64,000 bases of DNA, from assembly GCF_006546985.1 (NCBI RefSeq), contig NZ_VATK01000005.1, forward strand, positions 124,001 through 188,000. Direction: 5' to 3'. Position numbers and translations under genes: made by a program. Source of the stretch: Bacillus sp. 03113 (lineage in GTDB: Bacteria; Bacillota; Bacilli; Bacillales; Cytobacillaceae). Shown here in pieces: positions 8,898 through 16,134 of the stretch. The notes under the pieces were generated by a model. That model was not told where the DNA came from and made no database searches. It saw nothing but the letters and a program-made list of their open reading frames with translations. The number at the start of each line of letters is the position of its first letter. The stretch's first letter is position 1.

Positions 8898-10360
8898 ACA
8901 CGATTAAAAAAGGACCTCTGTTGTTCATCATGATATTGGGCGCTTTCATAGCAGTTTTGAATCAGACTATTATGAGTGTGGCTATTCCAGAATTAATAAC
9001 AAATTTTAACATCGAGGCCACAACGGCTCAATGGCTGACAACAGGGTACATGCTGGTAAATGGAGTTTTTATTCCTATAACAGCCTATCTTATGCAGCGT
9101 TTTACGACACGGGAATTATTCCTTTCAGCTATGCTTGCGTTTCTTGCCGGATCTGTTGTATCTGGAGTAGCTCCTGGCTTTGAACTGCTGCTCATCGGGC
9201 GTCTTTTGCAGGCCGCGGGAGCAGGCATCATTATCCCATTGTTGATGAATGTTGTGCTTGCCATCTATCCTCCGGAGAAGCGTGGAGGCGCAATGGGGCT
9301 CATTGGAGTAGCCATTATCTTTGCCCCTGCAATCGGTCCAGCCTATGCCGGGTATATGCTGGACCATTACGTTTGGCGCTCCCTGTTCTATGTCATTATT
9401 CCGCTTGCAGCGCTAGTTATCCTTCTGGCCTTATTTTACTTGAAAAATGTAACGGAGCGAGCCTATCCCAAGCTGGATATTGCCGGCATGATATTGTCCA
9501 CTGTTGGATTCGGCACTTTATTATACGGATTCAGCAGAGCAGGAGCAATCGGCTGGGCAACGATCGAAGTTATTGTAACCTTGCTCGTTGGCGTGATCTC
9601 ATTGCTTCTATTTTCAATAATCCAGCTTAAAAGCAGAACCCCCTTGCTGGAATTGAAAGCATTCCGATACAGCATGTTTACGCTGACCACCCTTATTAAT
9701 GTTGTTGTGACGGTGGTCATGTATGCGGATATGATGCTGCTTCCGATCTATTTGCAGAATATGAGGCACTACACGGCATTCGATGCCGGAATTTTGATGC
9801 TGCCGGGCGCCTTGATTATGGGCTTGGTTATGCCCATTGCGGGTAGACTGTTCGACAGGTTTGGAGCAAGATGGCTTTCACTTATCGGCATCGCCATTAC
9901 GATTGTGACAACCATCGGCTTTACTTCGTTAACGGACTCCACAAGCTATATTTATCTTCTGCTAATGTCCACTGGCAGACGAATAGGAATGGCAATGTTC
10001 ATGATGCCGATTACAACCGCGGGTCTCAACCAACTTCCGGCTGCGTTACATGCTCACGGCACCGCCATTTCCAATACGGTCAAGCAAGTGTCGGGAGCCA
10101 TCGGCACAGCGCTTCTTGTCACTATCCTGACCAACCGTACACAGTTTCATGCGGTTAGGATGATTGCCGAAGGAGTGGTTAGCGATCAGTCGCAATTGTT
10201 GCAGAAGGCCTCTATAGAAGGGATGAACGATGCATATTTAGCCGTTATTATTTTTGGAGCAATCGGGCTGGTGATGTCTATCTTCATTAAGAAAACAAAG
10301 CAGCCTGAAGTCACTCTGCGCGGTGATTTGATACAGGTTGGAACCAGCAAGAATGCCTAA
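8870..10360 (+). CDS. EmrB/QacA-subfamily MFS drug transporter (DHA2, 14 TM)
   Basis: This 496-residue membrane protein carries about fourteen hydrophobic helices and the DHA2 hallmark LNQTIMSVAIPELI in helix 1, plus GRLLQAAGAGIIIP in the fourth. It is a proton-driven multidrug exporter in the LmrB/EmrB group; the specific substrate is not visible. The start at 8870 uses GGAGAGGA; an alternative ATG at 8894 overlaps the SDR stop as ATGA and would remove eight residues. It is the last gene of the MarR-controlled operon. Confidence 0.88.
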   Translation: MDMGKEQKMNTIKKGPLLFIMILGAFIAVLNQTIMSVAIPELITNFNIEATTAQWLTTGYMLVNGVFIPITAYLMQRFTTRELFLSAMLAFLAGSVVSGVAPGFELLLIGRLLQAAGAGIIIPLLMNVVLAIYPPEKRGGAMGLIGVAIIFAPAIGPAYAGYMLDHYVWRSLFYVIIPLAALVILLALFYLKNVTERAYPKLDIAGMILSTVGFGTLLYGFSRAGAIGWATIEVIVTLLVGVISLLLFSIIQLKSRTPLLELKAFRYSMFTLTTLINVVVTVVMYADMMLLPIYLQNMRHYTAFDAGILMLPGALIMGLVMPIAGRLFDRFGARWLSLIGIAITIVTTIGFTSLTDSTSYIYLLLMSTGRRIGMAMFMMPITTAGLNQLPAALHAHGTAISNTVKQVSGAIGTALLVTILTNRTQFHAVRMIAEGVVSDQSQLLQKASIEGMNDAYLAVIIFGAIGLVMSIFIKKTKQPEVTLRGDLIQVGTSKNA

Positions 10361-10415
10361 ATTGCAAAAATATGCGGAAATAAAGTGAATTTACAGATTT
10401 TTCGAACGGGAAAGC

Positions 10416-10520
10416 CCACTGCGGTACGTTAACCCCCCCTTTAGGGGTGGGATGAAAGTGAGATCAGATACGGAGTACCGTAAAGACCGAAGGTTTATGG
10501 TGCTTCAAGTATCTGAAAAT
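10416..10520 (+). other. G+C-rich structured element, possible IS200/IS605 end or guide-RNA remnant
   Basis: Two stable hairpins lie between the MFS gene and a truncated tnpB. One is CCCCCCC-TTTA-GGGGTGGG near 10434-10453. The other is a long stem closed by CAGATAC / GTATCTG (about 10467-10518), with ACCGTAAAGACC opposite GGTTTATGGT. Such structures occur at the ends of IS200/IS605-type elements and in TnpB-associated RNA, but I cannot match this one to a named element. Confidence 0.35.
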
Positions 10521-10606
10521 ATTGGCAGATAAGAGTATTCCTCTTGTCTTTTTTATTTTCAAAATTATATAATAATAGAAACGAATGTTCGGAAGAGGGG
10601 TATACA

Positions 10607-10963
10607 TTGGAGACTTATCATAAAGGGTTTAAATTTCGCCTATATCCTACAACTGAACAAGCGACTCAAATGAATAAAACGATAGGTTGTTGTCGGTTTT
10701 CATTTAATTTGGCATTAGCTAAACAAAAAGAAAAAGATCTCTTGTGGTGGATCACAGAAGAAATGTTCCAAAATGGACAACTTCTTTCAAATGAATGGAA
10801 AGGGACAAGATTTAGTGCTAATGCTTCGATGAAAGATAGCACTGAGTTTAAGAAAACCACTTCGTGGTTAAAAGAAGTAGATTCGACGGCCATCCAAAAC
10901 ATCACTCTATTTCCTATCTATGGGTGTAAAACCAAACCACCCATGTATTTAGTCAAGACTTAA
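10607..10963 (+). pseudogene. Truncated TnpB-like (IS200/IS605 family) protein, N-terminal fragment
   Basis: The first ~95 residues match the start of TnpB/OrfB RNA-guided nucleases: YHKGFKFRLYPTTEQATQMN, then KTIGCCRFSFNLALAKQKEK and WLKEVDSTAIQN. The frame then diverges and stops at 118 residues, whereas TnpB is normally near 370-400. All catalytic RuvC residues and the zinc finger are lost. The TTG start follows GGAAGAGGGG. It is an inactive remnant that runs directly into a fragment of a group II intron protein. Confidence 0.75.
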
Positions 10964-11280
10964 ACAACTACACAGTTAATGGAAGATTACTTATTCACAA
11001 AAAATTAGGCGGATTTAACTACTTAATAGAATATTTATTGAAAAATAACTTCGAAAACCAATCAGTTGAATTCAATGATAACAAAATATCTCTTATTGCA
11101 GGTCAACAAGGAAAATGTTATGTTACAGGAAATAAACTGGAAATAGGGAATATGGAATGTCATCATATAAAACCCAAAAGTCAAGGTGGGACGGATGAAT
11201 ATAAAAACCTTGTATGGTTACGTTATAAAGCCCATAAACTAGTTCATAGCACCCAACAAGAAACGATTGAAAAATATTAA
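10930..11280 (+). pseudogene. C-terminal fragment of a group II intron maturase with HNH domain
   Basis: The frame reads NNYTVNGRLLIHKKLGGFNY, then a C-terminal HNH endonuclease domain with CYVTG, MECHHIKPKSQGGTDEYKNL and HKLVHSTQQETIEKY. This is the usual end of LtrA-type intron-encoded proteins. The reverse transcriptase and maturase domains are missing, and I find no domain V hairpin downstream, so the intron is not functional. It abuts the truncated tnpB with no intervening gene. Confidence 0.75.
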
Positions 11281-11327
11281 TACTGGTAACTTAAAGACTT
11301 GGATTTTTTCGATTGCAAAATATACTG

Positions 11328-11486
11328 CTATTGACCATTAATGGACAAAATACCTATAACCAAGACCTTTTAGATAACTCCGTGATGCTGGAAATTGGTG
11401 GAGTTGAAAACACATTGCAGGAGGAATATAGAACGGTAAATGTCCTTGCAGAGATTATTAAAGACATCCTTAAGGATGAGGAATGA
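11328..11486 (+). pseudogene. C-terminal fragment of SpoIIP (sporulation peptidoglycan amidase/endopeptidase)
   Basis: The 52-residue end reads YNQDLLDNSVMLEIGGVENT followed by LQEEYRTVNVLAEIIKDIL. This is characteristic of the amidase_3-like C-terminus of SpoIIP, which degrades peptidoglycan during engulfment. The N-terminus and most catalytic residues are missing. A functional spoIIP is expected elsewhere; this piece was probably carried in or left behind with the neighbouring mobile-element debris. Confidence 0.65.
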
Positions 11487-11795
11487 ATAAATTAACAAAA
11501 GTGCAAGAACTTAACAAAACAACGTTTTTTTAGTGCATTGCTTTTTATCATGCCTTTTTTTCTAAAAATATTTCCTAAATAGTTCTTGTTGATACTTCCA
11601 CTTATTTCGGGTGTATTTCCGTAGTAAAGGATTGCGCTCTTTTATGTTTAGGTCCAAAATTGTGGAGTAAGAATCGTTGAAAGAGAATGATATGTAAATT
11701 TAATTTATTTATTTTCATAATATTACTTGAATTTTAGAAAACTGAATGATAGTATCAATAACAATAAAGTACTTAAACAAAAATAAATAGCGATA
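11487..11795. other. AT-rich non-coding stretch
   Basis: No gene is seen. A weak inverted repeat around 11608-11645 (ending GCGCTCTTTTATG) resembles the terminator at 12517 and may be a decayed relative. The promoter for the SAM riboswitch must lie toward the right end, but no strong -35/-10 pair stands out. Confidence 0.3.
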
Positions 11796-11916
11796 ACTTC
11801 TTATCCAGAGTGGTGGAGGGACAGGCCCTATGAAACCCGGCAACCATCAAGTCAAAATATTGTCTTGAACGGTGCTAATTCCTGCAAAGGTGTTAACCTT
11901 TGAAAGATGAGAGGAA
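11796..11916 (+). ncRNA. SAM-I (S-box) riboswitch aptamer
   Basis: Conserved S-box elements are in order: TTCTTATCCAGAG, GGTGGAGGGA (kink-turn side), GGCCCTATGAAACCCGGCAA, CGGTGCTAATTCCTGC, and the closing GAAAGATGAGAGG. The 3' strand of P1 (GAGAGG) can pair alternatively with CCTCTC of the downstream terminator, giving the classical SAM-dependent termination switch. It should turn the downstream gene off when S-adenosylmethionine is plentiful. Confidence 0.95.
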
Positions 11917-11931
11917 TGTATGTAAAAATAC

Positions 11932-11963
11932 GAACCTCTCTTTAAACAAAGAGAGGTTTTTTG
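11932..11963 (+). terminator. Riboswitch-controlled intrinsic terminator
   Basis: AACCTCTCTTT / AAAGAGAGGTT forms an 11-bp stem with a four-base loop and a T tract. CCTCTC also complements the GAGAGG of aptamer P1, which makes the antiterminator. Confidence 0.92.
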
Positions 11964-12002
11964 AATGGAAAGAAGCTTATCGCTCAGGAGGAGCGAAATT
12001 AA

Positions 12003-12401
12003 ATGGAAAGAGCAGTGTTTGGTGCAAGCGAGTTTTTTAGTCAAAAAGCTTTTATTACAGGTTTTCGTGGTATTGAAAATGTTCGAATAGGACATCTAAG
12101 AAGGACAAATCTAGATATAGTAGAAATATGGTTTAACCCCTGGAAAGTATCCTATAATGAATTATTAGAATTGTTTTTTGACTTACATGACCCAACATCT
12201 AGAGAATGTCAGCCATTTAAAAATCAATCATTGATTTTCTTCTCTGATAAAAATCAATTAACATTAGCTAAACAAAAGAAAAGCGAGCTAAAACATATTT
12301 TTAAAGATAAAATTATTACAAAAATTACACCAGCATGTGAACATATTAATGGTCTAGAAGAAATAATAAAAGTTTCACATTATAACTTGAGAACAGTGTA
12401 A
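12003..12401 (+). CDS. MsrA-like protein lacking the catalytic cysteine
   Basis: The 132-residue protein is shorter than typical MsrA (about 155-180) but follows its plan: an N-terminal AVFGASEFFSQKAF where MsrA has the GCFW motif, VEIWFNPWKVSYNELLELFF, LHDPTSRECQP, SLIFFSD and a C-terminal ITKITPACEH...LEE. The catalytic Cys of GCFW is absent (GASEFF), and the loop before the strand IVEIWFNP is shortened. Reduction of methionine sulfoxide by the usual mechanism is therefore unlikely. AGGAGG precedes the ATG. It lies 40 bp after the SAM riboswitch terminator, so it is expressed under methionine/SAM starvation. It may be a decayed paralogue or a binding protein. Confidence 0.65.
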   Translation: MERAVFGASEFFSQKAFITGFRGIENVRIGHLRRTNLDIVEIWFNPWKVSYNELLELFFDLHDPTSRECQPFKNQSLIFFSDKNQLTLAKQKKSELKHIFKDKIITKITPACEHINGLEEIIKVSHYNLRTV

Positions 12402-12417
12402 TAAGTAAAATAGTTTC

Positions 12418-12504
12418 TTCAACATCGGTGAATTACTTGATGAATCTTTTGATGAAATTAAGGAAGAATTGATAGAGTATATTAACGAATTTTTAGACGA
12501 GTAA
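12418..12504 (+). pseudogene. Short acidic C-terminal remnant, unidentified
   Basis: An open frame without a start reads IGELLDESFDEIKEELIEYI then NEFLDE before a stop, and is followed directly by a terminator. The highly acidic helical tail looks like the end of a lost gene. I do not recognise the family. Confidence 0.25.
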
Positions 12505-12516
12505 CTTAAACGATAG

Positions 12517-12553
12517 GGTGCAATTCTGCAGTAAGAATTGTGCTCTTTATTTC
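12517..12553 (+). terminator. Intrinsic terminator
   Basis: GTGCAATTCT pairs with AGAATTGTGC around a six-base loop and is followed by TCTTTATTT. It would end transcription from the riboswitch-controlled unit. Confidence 0.75.
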
Positions 12554-13159
12554 TGTATTGGGTCATGATTGTTTAATAAAGAATTGCAGAAATGTTATGA
12601 ATTTGAAATAATTGGAAACAATCTAGATGGCAGTTTTTGTTGCTTAACAATAAAGTTATTTAATTATGTTTTTGCTAAGTAAAACAAGTACCTTAATCAA
12701 AAAATGTAAATCAAGAATATAGATCTGCATTTTTGAATTATGTAACTATCTAAAAAAATATTCGTTTAATAATATTAATGCACAATGGGGTATATAAAAA
12801 TGAAAATTGCTACGCTCTATGATATCTACGGTAACTTTCCAGCGCTGAAAGGAGTTCCCAGCAACTTCAAAATGATGTTTCTTGGGAATTTAGCTTAAAG
12901 GACAATAAAGATTCTAAAAAGAATATAAAGGAAGTTTTTTAAAATATTTTTAATGTAATTGAGTTAGAAATAATTAAGAAGGAAAGCCTGAATAAGGTTA
13001 ACACAGTAGAAAATCGGAACTAGAATTTTGTATTGAACTAATTAAGCATAAGAAATTGGCAATACATGAATGAAAAAATGAGAGTCGCCTAAAATTAGAA
13101 TTTTTAGAAACTTAACATTTTTGTCTTTTAATTAGTGTAATCACTAGATTAGAAATAGC
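12554..13159. other. AT-rich region with a short phosphoesterase remnant
   Basis: No intact gene is seen. Apart from the fragment at 12800-12898, the stretch is very AT-rich with frequent stops in all frames. Confidence 0.3.
12800..12898 (+). pseudogene. N-terminal remnant of a metallophosphoesterase
   Basis: The 32-codon frame begins MKIATLYDIYGNFPALKGV. This resembles the start of calcineurin-like phosphoesterases (MKIAxxSDIHGNxPAL), but with S->Y and H->Y changes that remove a metal ligand, and it stops soon after. It is a dead fragment. Confidence 0.5.
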
Positions 13160-13190
13160 AAACCCCCTGAATTAGTTTCAGAGGGATTTC
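13160..13190 (-). terminator. Terminator of yqhL
   Basis: On the minus strand CCCTCTGAAA pairs with TTCAGGGGG around a short loop and is followed by TTTGCTATTT. It lies just past the yqhL stop. Confidence 0.75.
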
Positions 13191-13200
13191 TTTGTGAGCA

Positions 13201-13584
13201 TTATTTTTTTGTTTTAATTTTTCCAGACCATTTTTTAAAGCCGCCTTGTAGGTGGTAAAGGTCTTTAATGCCTTTACGGTACAAAAGCTGTGCTGCACGG
13301 CTGCTTCTCATGCCAGATTGGCAATATAAATAAACTGGCTTATCTGGACGGATTTCTTGCAAACGCATCTTCATTTGAGTAAGAGGAATGTTTCTTGCTC
13401 CTAATATATGCCCTGCATCAAATTCGTTTGGTTCACGGACATCAATAAGCTGTGCCTTCCGATAACCTTCACGAAATTGCTCTTCTGTTAGCGTTTTAAG
13501 TATTCTTCTTTGTGTCAGCCATCTTACAAGAGTATATACGATAACGGCCCCTGTAATAACTAGTATAAAATATAAGTTATCCAA
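13201..13584 (-). CDS. yqhL: Rhodanese-domain membrane-anchored protein YqhL
   Basis: The protein of about 127 residues has one N-terminal transmembrane helix followed by a rhodanese domain (AQLIDVREPNEFDAGHILGA) with the loop YCQSGMRSSRAAQ, where Cys is the sulfur-carrying residue. It matches B. subtilis YqhL in size, motif and position next to lipM. The TTG start at 13584 is chosen because AAGGGAG lies at the proper distance; an upstream ATG at 13602 overlaps that site. It is oriented opposite to its neighbours. The sulfurtransferase substrate is unknown. Confidence 0.88.
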   Translation of the reverse strand: MDNLYFILVITGAVIVYTLVRWLTQRRILKTLTEEQFREGYRKAQLIDVREPNEFDAGHILGARNIPLTQMKMRLQEIRPDKPVYLYCQSGMRSSRAAQLLYRKGIKDLYHLQGGFKKWSGKIKTKK

Positions 13585-13797
13585 TGTTCTTACTCCCTTC
13601 AACTTCGTTAAGCCAACTTATATTATATAAGTCTTTCTGAGGTGGGTAAAGAAAATTGAAAAAGAATATAGATACGTTTCCTCTTTTTATTTAAGAATAG
13701 GAAAGGGTTAAGATTAGATGCTTTGTTTTTGAAGTCATTTTTGATAGACTAAAGGCTGAAATTCTATTACTATCATCAATAAAAATGAGGGTTACAT

Positions 13798-14634
13798 ATG
13801 GAAAAAGAAGTATGGAAATTTCTAGATACAGGCTACGGATCTCCTTCCTTTAATATGGCGGTAGATGAAGCACTTCTTGAATGGAATAGTGAAGGGAAAA
13901 TACCGCCTATCATTCGATTTTATGGGTGGAACCCTGCTACCTTGTCTGTCGGGTACTTTCAGAGAGTTCAAAAGGAAATTAATCTGGATGCTGTAAATCA
14001 ACATCAGCTTGGCTTCGTTCGCAGACCGACTGGGGGAAGAGCCGTTCTTCACGAGCATGAGTTAACCTACAGTGTGATTGTGCCAGAAGATCATCCGAAT
14101 ATGCCAAAAACGGTTACTGAAGCTTACCGAGTGATTTCTGAAGGATTATTAAGAGGCTTTCAAAATTTAGATTTAGAAGCTTATTTTGCTGTTCCTAAAA
14201 CGGATGAAGAGAAAGAAGCATTAAAAAACCCACATTCGGCTGTTTGCTTTGATGCTCCGAGCTGGTATGAGCTTGTTGTAGAAGGTAGAAAAGTAGCGGG
14301 AAGTGCCCAAACTAGACAAAAAGGCGTCATCCTTCAGCATGGTTCAATTCTTTTAGATATAGAAGAAGATAAGCTTTTTAGTCTATTTAATTACCCTAAT
14401 GAAAGGGTAAAGGAGAGAATGCAAAAAGCTTTTAAAAAGAAGGCTGTAGCTATTAATGATATTAGTGCTGAAAAAGTGACGATTGAAATGGCAAAAGCAG
14501 CGTTTAAAAAAGGCTTTGAAGAAGGCTTAAACATTGAACTTGAACCATATCAATTTTCTGAGCAGGAGCTAGAGTTTATTCATCATCTGGCAAAGGAAAG
14601 ATACGAAAAAGAGGAATGGAATTATAAAAGATAA
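13798..14634 (+). CDS. lipM: Octanoyltransferase LipM
   Basis: LipM transfers octanoyl from acyl carrier protein to GcvH, the first step of protein lipoylation in Bacillus. The 278-residue protein shows [18 protein letters not shown], the catalytic cysteine at position 150 ([12 protein letters not shown]) and [12 protein letters not shown] with its conserved lysine. Lipoyl-GcvH is the partner of the glycine cleavage enzymes encoded at the left end of the window, which explains the ancestral neighbourhood now split by acquired DNA. GAGGG before the ATG serves as ribosome site. A terminator follows directly. Confidence 0.95.
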   Translation: MEKEVWKFLDTGYGSPSFNMAVDEALLEWNSEGKIPPIIRFYGWNPATLSVGYFQRVQKEINLDAVNQHQLGFVRRPTGGRAVLHEHELTYSVIVPEDHPNMPKTVTEAYRVISEGLLRGFQNLDLEAYFAVPKTDEEKEALKNPHSAVCFDAPSWYELVVEGRKVAGSAQTRQKGVILQHGSILLDIEEDKLFSLFNYPNERVKERMQKAFKKKAVAINDISAEKVTIEMAKAAFKKGFEEGLNIELEPYQFSEQELEFIHHLAKERYEKEEWNYKR

Positions 14635-14662
14635 CGGCGACTTTATCAAGTCGCTGTTTTTT
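14633..14662 (+). terminator. Terminator of lipM
   Basis: ACGGCGACTT pairs with AAGTCGCTGT around a TATC loop and is followed by a T tract, overlapping the lipM stop codon. Confidence 0.9.
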
Positions 14663-14770
14663 ATGCATTTGACGAAAAAAGCAAGGGCGAAAATAGGCAG
14701 AAATTGATGAAAAAATGGATTTTTCATATAAAAACCTCGATTTATCTTATGCATATTGTGTTTTTTACGT

Positions 14771-14816
14771 TTGACAAAATTATCATTATTTGCATCAATA
14801 TCAATATATAGTATGT
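14771..14816 (+). promoter_or_regulatory. nrdJ promoter region with NrdR-like box 1
   Basis: A consensus TTGACA at 14771 is followed at normal distance by an AT-rich -10 region (around 14794-14800). TCAATATATAGTATGT (14801-14816) resembles an NrdR box. A second box lies 30 bp downstream, matching the paired arrangement used by the ribonucleotide-reductase repressor NrdR. Confidence 0.45.
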
Positions 14817-14830
14817 ATTTGTGTAAAGCA

Positions 14831-14846
14831 AGCACAATATGTTGAT
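14831..14846 (+). promoter_or_regulatory. NrdR-like box 2
   Basis: AGCACAATATGTTGAT resembles the NrdR consensus (ACACAATATATAGTGT-like), about three helical turns from box 1. Confidence 0.45.
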
Positions 14847-14956
14847 TTTGATCTCGTGTTATGTTACTTTAATATTACTTTACTAAAACAACAAGGTTTA
14901 ACAAATAGTAGGATTTATAAAGTAGAGCTACTTGTAGATTTAAAGGAGATGTATAT

Positions 14957-15745
14957 ATGTCAGTTACACTAGGACAAAAAATGAACATTGATGTAGAACG
15001 TTTAAACAAGGATATAAGTTTATTTCCCCAAGTTCATCCGATTACTCCTGATATGAAAATTACACATAAAGGGGTTTCCCGGTTAGTTATGCTTGATCGA
15101 TACACGTTCAAGGATACTGAAAAAATTACATTAACAGCGGGTGACTTTGTTGTTCTCACTATCAAAGAAGATCCAAAATTTCCAGCAAGAGGGCTAGGCT
15201 ATATACTCGAGATCGATTGGGAACGTAAATTAGCAAAAGTTCTAGTGGAAGAAGAGTTTCGAGGCGTACTTGATCATGAAGAAGAGGCTAAAACAGGTAT
15301 TATTACCAAATCCTTAGATGTGATTGAGAAACCACTCGAGCTTTTTTATGAGCAAATTGCGAAACGTAATGCTGCAGGATTAGCCTCTGTAGAAAAAACA
15401 GACGAAAAGAAAAAAGAATGGTTTGAAAAGTTTTATCAAGAATTGGTACAACTAAACTTCATTCCCGCAGGACGAGTGCTTTATGGAGCGGGTGCTGAAA
15501 CAGACGTAACCTATTTTAATTGTTACGTGATGCCTTTTGTGCAGGATTCAAGAGAGGGTATTTCTGAACATCGTAAGCAAGTGATGGAGATCATGAGTCG
15601 CGGTGGTGGAGTCGGAACAAACGGATCTACTTTAAGACCTCGCAACACGCTTGCAAAAGGGGTAAATGGCAAATCCTCTGGTTCAGTTTCATGGCTGGAT
15701 GATATTGCAAAACTGACTCACCTGGTTGAACAGGGTGGATCCCGT
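14957..15745 (+). CDS. nrdJ: Vitamin B12-dependent ribonucleotide reductase, exon 1
   Basis: This exon encodes residues 1-263 of the adenosylcobalamin-dependent class II ribonucleotide reductase, which makes deoxyribonucleotides. It includes FIPAGRVLYGAG, TYFNCYVMPFV (active-site Cys) and SRGGGVGTNGSTLRPRN. AAGGAG precedes the ATG. The frame hits a stop one codon after the conserved GGSR, but the protein continues exactly (RGAQMIMLAD, then WHPDIIEF) after two group I introns are removed. Total spliced length is 851 residues, normal for the family. The stop at 15746-15748 is the first codon of intron 1. Confidence 0.93.
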
Positions 15746-16104
15746 TAAACAGCCCATCGGCGGGATTAAAATCTCGTGAATTGCTGGAACCCCCTAAAGC
15801 CTTCTAAGCTACAACGGAACCAGTAATGGTAAATGTGAAAGCTTAAAAATTAGAAGGATAAAACAATGGGCAATCAGCAGCGAAGCTTCTTTGGAAACGA
15901 AGAAGAACGTTCAACGACTATTGAAACTTCCTAAATCATACATGAGGATAAGGAAGGAGTAAACCTTCGCCTTTCGGTAACGAGGCAATGGGGCGCGAGA
16001 CAAAGAAATATATTTTCTTTGATGATATAGTCTGAACTCATGTGAAAGCATGAGAGCTAGGCAGAAATGACCTAGCCCACTTAAGTTGAGTGAGTAACAA
16101 TAAG
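15746..16104 (+). ncRNA. Group I intron 1 in nrdJ (no ORF)
   Basis: This is a 359-nt self-splicing-type intron. P/Q/R/S core segments are visible: P GTGAATTGCTGGAAC (15776), Q CAATCAGCAGCGAAGC (15871), R GTTCAACGACTA (15909) and S GATATAGTCTGA (16024). P1 is formed by exon ATCCCGT (15739-15745) with the internal guide GCGGGAT (15760-15766), giving the conserved U.G wobble at the 5' splice site. The last intron base is G. It contains no endonuclease gene. Confidence 0.92.
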
Positions 16105-16134
16105 CGGGGCGCACAAATGATTATGTTAGCGGAT
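16105..16134 (+). CDS. nrdJ: nrdJ exon 2 (30 nt mini-exon)
   Basis: Ten codons, CGG to GAT, encode RGAQMIMLAD. They join GGSR of exon 1 to WHPDIIEF of exon 3 in frame, reconstituting the conserved class II reductase sequence. The exon ends in T, as required for the U.G pair at the next 5' splice site. Confidence 0.9.

Noticed and set aside
9871-10158. Plus-strand frame inside the DHA2 transporter gene
   Set aside because: Histidine- and cysteine-rich translation typical of an out-of-frame shadow in G+C-richer DNA.
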